A stretch of 6,463 bases of DNA from Methanolinea sp. UBA477 (GCA_002509485.1 DAWO01000134.1:1-6463); one strand, 5' to 3'; positions 1 to 6,071 are shown, counted from the stretch's first letter. Program-made: numbers and translations. Notes: generated by a model not told the origin, from the sequence alone.

Positions 1-563
1 TAAGCCTTTATCTCCAGATCACGAGAGGATTTTCTCCCATGACTGCAGGGACTGTGCTGGTCATCCAGCCGGTTGTCCAGGCCGTCCTGGCACCGCTCGC
101 CGGAAGGCTCTCCGACAGGATCGAGCCAGGCATCGTCGCGTCGGCAGGAATGGCGGTCACAACAATCGGTCTCGTCCCTTTCATCTTCCTGCGGGAGACG
201 ACCGGGCTGTATTCCATAGCAGCCAGCCTTGTCCTGCTGGGAGTGGGTTTTGGGCTCTTCTCGTCTCCCAATACCAACGCGATCATGAGCTCGGTGGAGA
301 AACGGTATCTCGGGATCGCCTCCGGGATGGTGGGGACGATGCGTCTGCTCGGGCAGATGTTTTCCATGGGAGTCGCAATGACAATTTTTGCCATCCTGAT
401 CGGAAGAGTCGCGATATCGGGGGAGAACCTGCCCGAATTCATGCACAGCCTCCGCGTGGCATTCACCATCTTCTCGTTTCTCTGTTGCGCAGCGGTCTTT
501 GTATCCCTGGTCCGGGGAAGGTTGAGAACCCCGAAAAACGGGGAGCAGGAACCTGGTCCGTAA
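1..563 (+). CDS. MFS transporter, DHA2/EmrB-QacA type, C-terminal part (5' end outside window)
   Basis: The reading frame is open from the first bases, so the ATG at 39 is an internal methionine and the true start lies upstream. About 186 residues are visible. They hold roughly five hydrophobic membrane segments and a loop GRLSDR that matches the MFS motif A pattern between adjacent helices. The stretch FGLFSSPNTNAIMSSV, followed by YLGIASGMVGTMRLLGQ, is characteristic of the 14-helix EmrB/QacA drug:proton antiporters of the cytoplasmic membrane, with the PN and the R..GQ elements. The chain ends with a short basic, proline-containing cytoplasmic tail (VRGRLRTPKNGEQEPGP). The substrate cannot be told from sequence; multidrug or small-molecule export is the usual role. 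The stop at 561-563 lies 32 bases from the stop of the convergent downstream gene. Family assignment is firm; substrate and full length are unknown. Confidence 0.9.
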   Translation, partial: SLYLQITRGFSPMTAGTVLVIQPVVQAVLAPLAGRLSDRIEPGIVASAGMAVTTIGLVPFIFLRETTGLYSIAASLVLLGVGFGLFSSPNTNAIMSSVEKRYLGIASGMVGTMRLLGQMFSMGVAMTIFAILIGRVAISGENLPEFMHSLRVAFTIFSFLCCAAVFVSLVRGRLRTPKNGEQEPGP

Positions 564-575
564 AATTACGCAATG

Positions 576-588
576 CCCGGAGTCCGGG
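576..588. terminator. Small GC hairpin in convergent gap, possible bidirectional terminator
   Basis: CCCGG at 576-580 and CCGGG at 584-588 form a perfect 5-bp stem with a 3-base loop in the short gap between two convergent stop codons. No T-run follows on either strand, so a terminator role is inferred from position only. Confidence 0.35.
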
Positions 589-595
589 TGCCGAC

Positions 596-1117
596 TCATC
601 GCACGCGGTCCATCTCCCGTGCTTCCTCCACCTTCATCACCTTCATCTCGCAGTGGCCGTCCCCCATGCACATGCTACGGACGAACCGCAGCGTATAGTC
701 AGGGTTCATGGCCTCCACGGCTGCGATCGAGAAGGCCATGCACCGGTGAAAGAGGTGTTCTCCTTCCATCCGCATCATCGTGGCGGGCATCTCGAACGGG
801 CACCTCTTCATCACGAGCACGGACCGCTCCGGCGAGATCCTCACACGCTCGGAGCGCATTTCAGGTCCGAAGAATATGGTCGACACGTGGTCCAGGGTCT
901 GCACCAGTTCTTCTGCATTCCCGGTCGGCAGGCTGAAGGATTCGGCCACTTTAGCAGCTTCTCCGGCCATTGAGATCCAGATCTGCTGCTCGAGCCGGTC
1001 GTACTCTTCGCCTACAACGCCACGAAAACAGAGATCGTACATGAGTGGGAGCGCAGAGACCATGCGGGCGGCGATCTGCCATTTCATGTCGTCCGGAACC
1101 GGATGGGGGGGAGGCAT
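596..1117 (-). CDS. Small cysteine-containing protein, ATC-hydrolase-like / V4R-like (tentative)
   Basis: A 173-residue soluble protein with no signal peptide or membrane segment. The C-terminal half carries a pattern I associate with the L-2-amino-thiazoline-4-carboxylic acid hydrolase family and related small-molecule-binding domains. It consists of KRCPFE (Cys106), HRC (Cys126), a conserved-looking MNPDYTL, and MCMGDGHCEM with Cys150 and Cys156 around Gly-Asp. Such proteins are common in methanogens and mostly uncharacterised, so no reaction is claimed. The start is uncertain. The ATG at 1117 is preceded by an in-frame TGA only three codons upstream, no clear Shine-Dalgarno site is present, and Met11 (1085-1087) or Met19 are alternatives because the first ten residues are proline-rich and look unconserved. 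It follows the DUF1848 gene by 75 bases on the same strand, so co-transcription is possible, but a T-run lies between them. The CDS is confident; the family call is moderate. Confidence 0.6.
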   Translation of the reverse strand: MPPPHPVPDDMKWQIAARMVSALPLMYDLCFRGVVGEEYDRLEQQIWISMAGEAAKVAESFSLPTGNAEELVQTLDHVSTIFFGPEMRSERVRISPERSVLVMKRCPFEMPATMMRMEGEHLFHRCMAFSIAAVEAMNPDYTLRFVRSMCMGDGHCEMKVMKVEEAREMDRVR

Positions 1118-1172
1118 GGTTGATCAGGTGAGTGTTTGGGTGGGAGGATTTGAAAAACTATCTGGAAAGACC

Positions 1173-1178
1173 AAAAAA
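1173..1178 (-). terminator. T-run after the DUF1848 gene
   Basis: On the minus strand six T residues occur 15 to 20 bases past the stop codon of the DUF1848 gene. Archaeal termination often needs only such U-rich runs. No strong hairpin precedes it, so it may be leaky and allow read-through into the next minus-strand gene. Confidence 0.4.
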
Positions 1179-1192
1179 CCGGAGATGCCCCC

Positions 1193-2215
1193 TCAGTCAA
1201 GTATCGCTTCTCCAAACCCGCGTTGCCTGCTCTCCTCGAGGTGCCGGGCATAACTCCTCTTCGCCTGGAGGGGCGATGCGTTGGCATAACAGTAACTGCA
1301 CAGGTGCATGCAGGTATTGTATTGTCCGATATCCTTGCTCACGATACAGCCGCACTGTCCCCGCTGGCCCGGGTCCTTCAGTGAACGGATATGGGAATCC
1401 CGGTCTGTACCAGGGCCCGGCCGCAGGAAGTCCATCAACTCCTCGTCGTGCCCGAATTCACCTGTTATGTACTCGTACCCGATACACTGTCCCTTCCGTA
1501 TCCCGAGATGCGACAGGTCCGTCTTCTCCCCGCACGTGGAGATATCAAGACCCCAGCGCCTGTTCGAGTCCCGGAGCCCGGCGGCAAGTCGCTCTATCTC
1601 CGGTAGAGTGAACTGCCTGGCACCCGGGCACGCGGATTTCGCAAGGTTCCTCCCGACCCGGGGGTACTTGTCGATGTCGACGAAGGAGATGATCAGGCGG
1701 CGCGTCTTCTCGTGGATGGCGTCTCCAATATACCCTATCCGTTCGAGCAGGCTTTCGGGCATGAGCGAATCGGAGAGGAGGAGGGGATCGAACCTCCAGA
1801 TAACCCGCTCCCTGCCGATCCGGTCAGAGACCTCGCAAAACGTATCCACCCGCTCCTCGAGCGGCGGGATATTCGGCTCAAGCCGCTCCTTCTCATAATC
1901 GTTCAGGGTGAAGAGGAGATAACAGGAATACCCCCTCGATTCGACCTTCTCGAACTGGTCGAGAAATGATTGAGGGTTTTTTGACCAGAAGACAAAGAGG
2001 CGCGTCTTTTCAAACGAGACATATTGCGGGCGGCGGTTGAAGGGGTTGATCCATTTTGCATACCCCCTGTCGAGCCGGTCAGCAAACCAGGCCCCATAGA
2101 ATGCAGGGATGTCGGTTGACCGGCTGGCAGAGACGATGACCGGGGCTATCCCTTCGACGGTGTCACCTGCATGATCCCTCCTGATCCTGACCTTCTCCCA
2201 GCCCTTCCATCTCAT
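1193..2215 (-). CDS. DUF1848 family protein with C-terminal radical-SAM-like Fe-S cysteine cluster
   Basis: A 340-residue soluble protein. Residues 27-40 read IVSASRSTDIPAFY, the N-terminal hallmark of DUF1848 (PF08902). Further family blocks are WINPFNRRP, FVFWSKNP, LLFTLNDYE, IPPLEERVDTF, VIWRFDPLL and LIISFVDIDKY. The C-terminus carries CGCIVSKDIGQYNTCMHLC then SYCYAN, with Cys288, Cys290, Cys302, Cys306 and Cys309; residues 302-309 form CX3CX2C. The family is known to have a C-terminal cysteine cluster resembling the Fe-S site found at the N-terminus of radical SAM proteins; its function is not known. I chose the ATG at 2213-2215 over the in-frame ATG at 2245. A GGAGGG site (2220-2225) sits 4 bases before it, and a TATA box at 2263-2270 would start transcription near 2241, leaving the upstream ATG at or before the RNA start. 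About 25 residues precede the family core. The family call is firm; the activity is unknown. Confidence 0.9.
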   Translation of the reverse strand: MRWKGWEKVRIRRDHAGDTVEGIAPVIVSASRSTDIPAFYGAWFADRLDRGYAKWINPFNRRPQYVSFEKTRLFVFWSKNPQSFLDQFEKVESRGYSCYLLFTLNDYEKERLEPNIPPLEERVDTFCEVSDRIGRERVIWRFDPLLLSDSLMPESLLERIGYIGDAIHEKTRRLIISFVDIDKYPRVGRNLAKSACPGARQFTLPEIERLAAGLRDSNRRWGLDISTCGEKTDLSHLGIRKGQCIGYEYITGEFGHDEELMDFLRPGPGTDRDSHIRSLKDPGQRGQCGCIVSKDIGQYNTCMHLCSYCYANASPLQAKRSYARHLEESRQRGFGEAILD

Positions 2216-2219
2216 CGTT

Positions 2220-2225
2220 CCCTCC
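2220..2225 (-). promoter_or_regulatory. Shine-Dalgarno site deciding the DUF1848 start
   Basis: Minus-strand GGAGGG ends 4 bases before the ATG at 2215. It is a strong match to the archaeal anti-Shine-Dalgarno sequence and selects this start over the in-frame ATG 30 bases upstream. Confidence 0.75.
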
Positions 2226-2262
2226 GAAAAAGACCGGACACGCATCCGGCCAGTATACCCTG

Positions 2263-2270
2263 AATATAAA
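2263..2270. promoter_or_regulatory. TATA box between divergent DUF1848 and Cache genes
   Basis: The minus strand reads TTTATATT, close to the archaeal TATA consensus, and would place the DUF1848 transcription start near 2241, giving a leader of about 25 bases. It is the only good A/T-rich box in the 57-base gap. It may also serve the plus-strand Cache gene, which would start RNA near 2290. Promoter use is inferred from sequence alone. Confidence 0.55.
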
Positions 2271-2272
2271 TA

Positions 2273-3256
2273 ATGCCCAAGGGAAAAAAGTTCCTCATGA
2301 GATCTCTCTATCCCCTCCTGGTTTTTGTCCTGGTGGTCTTCCTGGCTTGTGCCGCAGGCTGTGTACAGGAGGGTGACTCACCCCATGCTCCCGGTGAGCC
2401 CGCGCCGGCCACACCCTCACCGGCAGTATCATCCGGGACGGCGGAACTGGTCGGGTTCGTGGATGAAGCGCTGGCCTTTGCACGTGAAAACGGGCAGGAG
2501 ACGGCACTCATGGAATTCAATGATCCTCGCGGTTCATTCGTGAGGGGCAACCGGTATATCTTTGCCTACGATTTCCAGGGTACCGTGCTTGCCCTGCCGT
2601 TCCAGCCCGAACTCCTCGGCACAAACAGGATGGACATCCTGGACATCAACGGCCGGCCATATATCCGTGACATGGCTGAAGTTGCCGCCAGCGGTTCGGG
2701 TTTTGTCCAGTACGTGTACACGAACCCTGCGGAAGGATATACCTACGAACCGAAGTTGAGCTACGTGGCTGCTGTTGACGAGAACTGGTGGCTTGGTTCC
2801 GGCATGTACCTTTCAGGGGCAAACAGGACCGGGGCCATCGGCATGGCCCCCATGACCAAGGAGCAGGTGAAGAGATTCGTTGAATCTGCGGTCAGTTTTG
2901 CCCGTCAGACCGACAGGGAGAGTGCTATCGCGCAATTCCAGAATAAGACGGGTCCGTTCGTGGAGGGCGACCTCTACATCTATGCGCTCGATTACCAGGG
3001 CAACGTGCTCGCACTGCCGTTCCAGCCGGAACGGGTGGGTACCAGCATGCTCGATGTAACGGATGCAACTGGCCAGCCATTCACCCGCGTCGAGATAGAG
3101 ATCGCGCGGAAAGGCGGCGGGTTCGTCTATTACCTCTATCCGAATCCTGTACGAAATTTCACCGTGGAACCGAAGATGAGTTACGTGCAGAATGTCGACG
3201 ACACCTACTGGGTAGGCGCGGGGACATACCTCCCTGCCGCGAATTCTACGACGTGA
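2273..3256 (+). CDS. Lipoprotein with two tandem Cache-type sensor domains
   Basis: A 327-residue secreted protein. It has a basic n-region (KGKK), a hydrophobic core LYPLLVFVLVVFLA and a lipobox ending AAGC with Cys30 as the likely lipidated residue. A Pro/Ala/Ser-rich linker follows, about residues 31-55. Two homologous repeats come next, about 57-182 and 197-322. Each has VxFAR-type helix, Y-I-[FY]-A-x-D-[FY]-Q-G, LALPFQPE, a GF-V-x-Y-x-Y-x-NP block, EPK-x-SYV and W-x-G-[SA]-G-x-YL. This is the single-Cache (sCache_2-like) pattern used outside the cell to bind small ligands such as organic acids. No kinase, methyl-accepting or transmembrane signalling part follows, so it may act as a free binding protein or partner of a separate receptor. 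The start is uncertain. The ATG at 2273 has no Shine-Dalgarno site and overlaps the promoter region; the ATG at 2297 (Met9) fits the TATA position better and keeps a usable signal peptide. Domain call firm, ligand unknown. Confidence 0.8.
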   Translation: MPKGKKFLMRSLYPLLVFVLVVFLACAAGCVQEGDSPHAPGEPAPATPSPAVSSGTAELVGFVDEALAFARENGQETALMEFNDPRGSFVRGNRYIFAYDFQGTVLALPFQPELLGTNRMDILDINGRPYIRDMAEVAASGSGFVQYVYTNPAEGYTYEPKLSYVAAVDENWWLGSGMYLSGANRTGAIGMAPMTKEQVKRFVESAVSFARQTDRESAIAQFQNKTGPFVEGDLYIYALDYQGNVLALPFQPERVGTSMLDVTDATGQPFTRVEIEIARKGGGFVYYLYPNPVRNFTVEPKMSYVQNVDDTYWVGAGTYLPAANSTT

Positions 3257-3290
3257 AGTGGATTTGGGCCACCCCCGGTTCCCAGGAATT

Positions 3291-3314
3291 TTTCCCGGAA
3301 AACCGGGAGATTTT
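3291..3314 (+). terminator. Hairpin plus T-run after the Cache lipoprotein gene
   Basis: CCCGG at 3294-3298 pairs with CCGGG at 3303-3307 around an AAAA loop. The stem extends through 3291-3293 and 3308-3310 (one G-T pair) to 8 bp. TTTT follows at 3311-3314. It lies 34 bases past the stop and fits an intrinsic-type terminator that separates this gene from the NERD-CAP gene. Confidence 0.6.
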
Positions 3315-3362
3315 CGCTGGAAACTCATCCTGCAGACACCCCCCTGATGACGGCTTCCGGTT

Positions 3363-3370
3363 AAGTATAT
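3363..3370 (+). promoter_or_regulatory. Probable TATA box of the NERD-CAP gene
   Basis: AAGTATAT, followed by an A-rich stretch, lies about 55 bases before the start codon. A transcription start about 25 bases downstream would give a leader of about 30 bases that contains the Shine-Dalgarno site at 3411-3416. The match to the consensus is moderate. Confidence 0.45.
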
Positions 3371-3410
3371 CAAAAATAAGACCCAATATGGAGATTACCA
3401 ATCCTCGCAC

Positions 3411-3416
3411 AGGGAG
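3411..3416 (+). promoter_or_regulatory. Shine-Dalgarno site of the NERD-CAP gene
   Basis: AGGGAG lies 5 bases before the ATG at 3422 and supports this start codon. Confidence 0.7.
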
Positions 3417-3421
3417 ACGTA

Positions 3422-4672
3422 ATGGGAATCAGGTTTTTTCGGGGCCAGAAGATCCGCTTCGAGCATGAGCACCGGCAGTTGAAGGAGATCGTGAAGATCC
3501 TCCGCAAGGCATACCAGAAGGAGCCGGTATACCTGCTCACCAACGTGCTCGTTGCAAACGGCCAGATCGATTGCGTCATCCTTACCAGGGACGGTCCCCT
3601 GATCCTCGATCTGAAAGCATTCCGCGGTGAGATCCGGGGAATCGAGAACGGACCCTGGGAAGTCGAGACAAAAGACGGGCCGATACCACTCCCGAACCTC
3701 TTCACCCAGGCACGGATGCACCGCCAGGACTTCATCGACCGCATGATCCCGATCTGCAGGGAGAACTTTCCCCAAATCGGGGAGAACAACCTGAGAAAGA
3801 TCGGTTCCTGGCTCTATTTTTGCAAGGGGAGCACGTATCCTGACGAACAGATCGATCTTCGCCGGGTGAAATGGTTCCGCATAGTCACTGCCGAAACGCT
3901 TCTCGAAAAGATGAGGTTTTCGGAATCCGGCTACACCCTCAGGATCCAGGACATGGACGCAATCGTTGCGGGTTTCCGCCTGGAGGAGTACTCGTTCGAG
4001 AGTGACCTTCCCCTCGTCCCTGTTTCAGAACCCCCGAGGCAGCGCCTGCTTGCACGGAGATCCGTGGTGGCTGCACTGGTTATTCTCCTGTTAATGGCAG
4101 CGTTTCTCGCCATACTGGTATTCTTTCCCGGGGCCCGGGTGATCGTCATCAACGGCATCCAGGGGATCCTGGCCCTTGCCGGGGGGGCGATACAGAGCGC
4201 GTCCAAGGACGTATTGAAAGACACCACGTCCGAGTACGACTCCCGGCAGGCTCTGGTCTACCTGAACAGGATCCGGGCAGACGAAGAGAGACCTCCTCTC
4301 GTCTTTGATGATCGGGCGTACCGGCTGGCTGTTGCGCGGTCCGCCGACATGTCCCAGTACGGGTACCTGGACTATTCCAACCCTGTGACCGGACTGTCTG
4401 CAGAGACACTCAAGACGCGTTTTGGGATACCGGAGAACGAGACCGTCTCGGAGAGCGCATATGGCCAGTGGAACGGGTACAGTTACGGTATCGAGCGGCT
4501 TGCACTCGACTCCTGGGTCTCAGATGCGGGCAACAACGACCGCCTCATGCAAAACTACTCTTCCGGCGCAGTTGCATGCTCGGGAGGGTATTGTTCGTTC
4601 ATCGGAATAGCCGCGTCCGTTGAGAGCAACCCCGCGACACCGGTGATCAACGTCACACGGCCTCCTGAATGA
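3422..4672 (+). CDS. NERD domain - transmembrane - CAP-like domain fusion protein
   Basis: A 416-residue protein in three parts. Residues about 14-110 resemble the NERD nuclease-related domain: a leading helix, then LLTNVLVANGQIDCVIL with Asp50, then PLILDLKAFRGEI with Asp63 and Lys65, then W79. This is the D...(D/E)xK arrangement of PD-(D/E)xK nucleases, with Asp in place of the commoner Glu. A basic patch (RQRLLARR, 206-213) precedes a strong membrane helix at about 214-235, so the NERD part should be cytoplasmic by the positive-inside rule. A weaker hydrophobic stretch lies at 238-257. Residues about 273-400 resemble a CAP (SCP/PR-1) domain: ALVYLNRIRADEERPPLVFD, then LAVARSADM, Glu344 and W365. 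The positions of both usual histidines hold Tyr318 and Asn371. Cys386 and Cys391 could form a disulfide if that part is extracellular. If the second hydrophobic stretch spans the membrane, the CAP part would be cytoplasmic instead. Function unknown; domain calls come from pattern recognition, NERD more certain than CAP. Confidence 0.65.
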   Translation: MGIRFFRGQKIRFEHEHRQLKEIVKILRKAYQKEPVYLLTNVLVANGQIDCVILTRDGPLILDLKAFRGEIRGIENGPWEVETKDGPIPLPNLFTQARMHRQDFIDRMIPICRENFPQIGENNLRKIGSWLYFCKGSTYPDEQIDLRRVKWFRIVTAETLLEKMRFSESGYTLRIQDMDAIVAGFRLEEYSFESDLPLVPVSEPPRQRLLARRSVVAALVILLLMAAFLAILVFFPGARVIVINGIQGILALAGGAIQSASKDVLKDTTSEYDSRQALVYLNRIRADEERPPLVFDDRAYRLAVARSADMSQYGYLDYSNPVTGLSAETLKTRFGIPENETVSESAYGQWNGYSYGIERLALDSWVSDAGNNDRLMQNYSSGAVACSGGYCSFIGIAASVESNPATPVINVTRPPE

Positions 4673-4708
4673 CGTCGGGCCGCCTTTTTTCTGCCCAATT
4701 TTTTTTTT
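4658..4708 (+). terminator. Hairpin and T-runs after the NERD-CAP gene
   Basis: CGGCC at 4658-4662 can pair with GGCCG at 4678-4682 across the stop codon. T-runs of six (4685-4690) and ten (4699-4708) follow. The orientation suits the plus-strand gene. The second run touches the stop codon of convergent thiI, so no separate thiI terminator is visible on the minus strand here. Confidence 0.55.
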
Positions 4709-5882
4709 ATGATTCCACCAGTTCCCCGTCCTGCGCGGTATATCTCCTGACGTGATGGGGGGCATCGTCGATCAGCTCCTGCATACCCAGGATCTCCTCG
4801 GCCTCGAGGATATCGTCTATCCCGGCCGATGTCGCCGGCATCTTCGGGACTGCACGGCATCCGAGATCGCCCTGGACCTGGTCGAATGTCTGTATCTTTC
4901 TTGCCAGGTCAACGATCCCCTCCTTGTCAAATGCAATGAGCGGGCGCAACACCGCCACAGACGCAGCATCTGTTATGGTGGCAAGGTTCACAAGTGTCTG
5001 GGATGCGACCTGCCCGAGGTTGTCACCTGTGAGCAGTGCCTGCATGCCCGCCTCCTTTCCTATCATACTCCCCGCGCCCACCATGAACCTCTTGCAGAGC
5101 ACGCAGCGCCAGCGGGGTTTCACCCGCGAGGTGAGGGCTTCGTAGAAATATTCTGCGTCAAGCACGAGCAGGTCGAGCGGAAAGCCGGATATCCAGGTGG
5201 AGAGTGTGCAGTGATGACGAAATACCGTCTCCTTCACGTCCTGGCCGGAGAATGGACCGGCATCAAAATGAAGGTGCGTGACGTCGCATCCCCTCTTCAT
5301 CATGAGCCACGAGGCGACAGGAGAGTCTATCCCGGACGAGAGGAGCGAGAGGAGCCTCCCCTGGGTCCCCCATGGAAGACCCCCGGGCCCGGCGATCCTG
5401 GAATCGTACACGAATCCGCCGAAATCCCTCATCTCGACAAACAGTTCGTAATCGGGACTGGAAAGGTCGACTTTTATTCCGGGCACGGCATCCATCACTG
5501 CCGCTCCGATACCGGCTGCAAGCTCCTGGCTGGTGGTTCCCTGTACGCCCTGCCGTTTCGCCCTGACTGCAAATGACATTCCGGGTTTCAACGATTCCCG
5601 GGCACGGGACAGGGCGGATTCACACAACCGCTCCGGATCCGGATCGGTCCGCAGGGAGACGGATACATCGACTACTCCGAAGATACGGCTGGCAATCGAT
5701 GCAATGGCTCCCGGATCGTCGCCTGCAACCAGGATCCGACCCCGGTGAACCTCGAACCGGTGTTCCAGGCCCCTCGCGTCAAGTGCCCCTTTCAGGTTCC
5801 TCAGGAGGATCCCGATAAAATGTCTCCTGACCGGCTCACTCTTCAGGAACAACTCGCCGTATCGTATCAACACTAACTCCAT
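4707..5882 (-). CDS. thiI: tRNA 4-thiouridine synthase ThiI (tRNA sulfurtransferase)
   Basis: ThiI adenylates U8 of tRNA with ATP and replaces its oxygen with sulfur to make 4-thiouridine; in some organisms it also feeds sulfur to thiamine thiazole synthesis. It is cytoplasmic. The 391 residues start MELVLIRYGELFLKS, the standard ThiI N-terminus, which is why I place the start at 5882 and not at the in-frame ATGs at 5933 or 5921. A ferredoxin-like and THUMP region spans about 1-155. The PP-loop is LLSSGIDSPVAS at about 180-191. RWRCVLCKRFM gives a CXXC at Cys260 and Cys263, the pair reported as essential in methanogen ThiI. TGDNLGQVASQTL is a further ThiI block. The rhodanese domain of the E. 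coli enzyme is absent, as is normal in archaea. No IscS or thiamine gene lies nearby. It converges on the NERD-CAP gene with a 34-base gap. Identification is very firm. Confidence 0.97.
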   Translation of the reverse strand: MELVLIRYGELFLKSEPVRRHFIGILLRNLKGALDARGLEHRFEVHRGRILVAGDDPGAIASIASRIFGVVDVSVSLRTDPDPERLCESALSRARESLKPGMSFAVRAKRQGVQGTTSQELAAGIGAAVMDAVPGIKVDLSSPDYELFVEMRDFGGFVYDSRIAGPGGLPWGTQGRLLSLLSSGIDSPVASWLMMKRGCDVTHLHFDAGPFSGQDVKETVFRHHCTLSTWISGFPLDLLVLDAEYFYEALTSRVKPRWRCVLCKRFMVGAGSMIGKEAGMQALLTGDNLGQVASQTLVNLATITDAASVAVLRPLIAFDKEGIVDLARKIQTFDQVQGDLGCRAVPKMPATSAGIDDILEAEEILGMQELIDDAPHHVRRYTAQDGELVES

Positions 5883-5890
5883 AGCTCGTG

Positions 5891-5908
5891 CCTTACTCCC
5901 GGGTAAGG
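5891..5908 (-). promoter_or_regulatory. Leader hairpin carrying the Shine-Dalgarno-like site of thiI
   Basis: On the minus strand CCTTAC and GTAAGG form a perfect 6-bp stem around a 6-base loop CCGGGA. The only GGGAG-like ribosome site before thiI lies in this loop and the adjoining stem base. The hairpin ends 8 bases before the start codon. Whether it controls translation is inference. Confidence 0.35.
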
Positions 5909-5990
5909 GATAGAACGGCATAGTATTAAGCAATTGATCGTTCCCGCCTTATTCGCGGCATGCGAAATACTGACCCTGCAGGCCTGTCTC

Positions 5991-5998
5991 TATATAAA
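5991..5998 (-). promoter_or_regulatory. TATA box of thiI
   Basis: The minus strand reads TTTATATA, an exact match to the common archaeal consensus, with A/T-rich sequence just upstream. A start about 25 bases downstream, near 5968, would give a leader of about 85 bases. The box is partly symmetric (TATATAAA on plus), so it could also fire toward the DUF2150 gene. Confidence 0.65.
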
Positions 5999-6037
5999 AT
6001 TATCCAATAATAACGGTTAAATCCGGGTGATATCCAA

Positions 6038-6052
6038 AAATCTTTAAGATTT
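6038..6052 (+). promoter_or_regulatory. Perfect inverted repeat over the likely DUF2150 promoter
   Basis: AAATCTT at 6038-6044 and AAGATTT at 6046-6052 are perfect 7-base arms around one T. The centre, TCTTTAAGA, is a plausible TATA element preceded by CCAAAAA, which resembles a BRE. Transcription would start near 6070, almost at the ATG at 6072. The arms could be an operator for a dimeric regulator; this is inference. Confidence 0.4.
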
Positions 6053-6071
6053 CAGAGAACACTTTCTGGTA

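Noticed and set aside
485..973. Plus-strand open frame of 162 codons, rich in His and Pro
   Set aside because: It overlaps the end of the MFS gene and the antisense of the 596-1117 gene. Its composition is that of a shadow frame and it has no recognisable domain.
2234..2249. CCGGA / TCCGG inverted repeat between the divergent genes
   Set aside because: Only 5-base arms in GC-rich sequence, within the short DUF1848 leader; too weak to call an operator.
3370..3789. Minus-strand open frames opposite the NERD region
   Set aside because: The plus-strand gene has a promoter, a Shine-Dalgarno site and domain motifs; the minus frames have none.
3422..4672. Reading the NERD gene as part of an antiviral defence island
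   Set aside because: Nuclease-like domains occur in defence systems, but no partner gene, transposon, integrase or phage gene is present, and thiI and a DUF2150 gene look like ordinary chromosomal neighbours.
4752..5576. Long plus-strand open frame (274 codons) opposite thiI
   Set aside because: It lies wholly antisense to a clear thiI gene, has a low-complexity Cys/His/Arg/Gly-rich translation without family motifs, and is explained by the GC-rich codon use of thiI.
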